Positions 5,374 through 5,537 of a stretch of 5,537 nucleotides of DNA are shown piece after piece. Every line of letters begins with the position of its first letter. Position 1 is the first letter of the stretch. The DNA comes from Micrococcaceae bacterium UBA6021 (lineage in GTDB: Bacteria; Actinomycetota; Actinomycetes; Actinomycetales; Micrococcaceae). The notes beneath the pieces were generated by a model that was given only the letters and a program-made list of their open reading frames with translations, searched no databases and was not told where the DNA came from. The stretch lies in contig DIZT01000311.1 of the NCBI GenBank assembly GCA_002427975.1, positions 2,305 through 7,841 on the forward strand, given 5' to 3'. The position numbers and the translations under genes were made by a program.

Positions 5374-5537
5374 CCCAACTCGCGCACTTCCGCCGATGCC
5401 TGTTGTCGAGACGACTTCGAAAAGTGTTAGGAATTTTCGCGGCGGGGGAGCGGGCGGAAGGTGTCGCGGGGGAGGAGCGGCTTGCGGGACGCCGCATCGA
5501 TTAGCGGTCCGGCAAGTATTTGTCATTTTCCGAAGTC

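Larger units (their letters stand above)
5192..5537. other. Non-coding stretch upstream of the ATPase
   Basis: No gene I can support. Open frames on the minus strand here are Pro/Ser/Arg-rich translations typical of non-coding GC-rich DNA, and one overlaps the ATPase start out of frame. The region contains the paired TCCGGA motif (5230-5245), a 14-bp-period direct repeat (5349-5373) and two copies of CGACTTCGAA (5340-5349 and 5412-5421). Near the right edge GGAGGAG (5471-5477) precedes a TTG at 5482 whose frame stays open to the window end, so a rightward gene could begin here, but 18 codons cannot be judged. Confidence 0.45.

Noticed and set aside
5482..5537. Possible rightward gene starting at TTG 5482 after GGAGGAG
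   Set aside because: Only 18 codons are visible with no family resemblance, and the purine run may be chance in GC-rich DNA.

Overview
This 5.5-kb window is GC-rich and carries a GlxR-type Crp regulator, a MarP-like membrane serine protease and a type II dehydroquinase. All three are close to their high-GC Gram-positive counterparts. The organism is most likely an actinobacterium, probably of the Arthrobacter/Pseudarthrobacter (Micrococcaceae) kind. The genus is an inference from protein style and codon use; no marker gene proves it.

Layout: 1-255 holds no gene. A strong intrinsic terminator (256-279) ends the leftward crp gene (292-969). A 264-bp divergent intergenic region (970-1233) carries two Crp-like operators and leads into the rightward marP gene (1234-2418). 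A 35-bp gap with nested inverted repeats separates marP from the convergent aroQ gene (2454-2933). Upstream of aroQ lies a ~99-bp element (2949-3047) with 22-bp inverted arms, inner hairpins and a flanking ACCC direct repeat. Then come about 220 bp with no credible gene, followed by a leftward gene for a metal P1B-type ATPase (3269-5167). The last ~370 bp are non-coding as far as I can see, with short direct and inverted repeats upstream of the ATPase.

How the genes fit together: crp and marP belong to a neighbourhood known from mycobacteria (Rv3671c marP to Rv3676 crp), which links a cAMP-responsive global regulator with envelope stress tolerance. The intervening nth and NUDIX genes of that neighbourhood are absent here. 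aroQ is a stand-alone shikimate-pathway gene whose start fits leaderless transcription. The ATPase looks like an accessory metal-efflux gene; the palindromic element lies between it and the housekeeping genes. The most unusual items are that element, the TPC/'SSHV' signature of the ATPase, and the compact crp-marP arrangement. I see no phage, CRISPR, toxin-antitoxin or multi-gene defence system.
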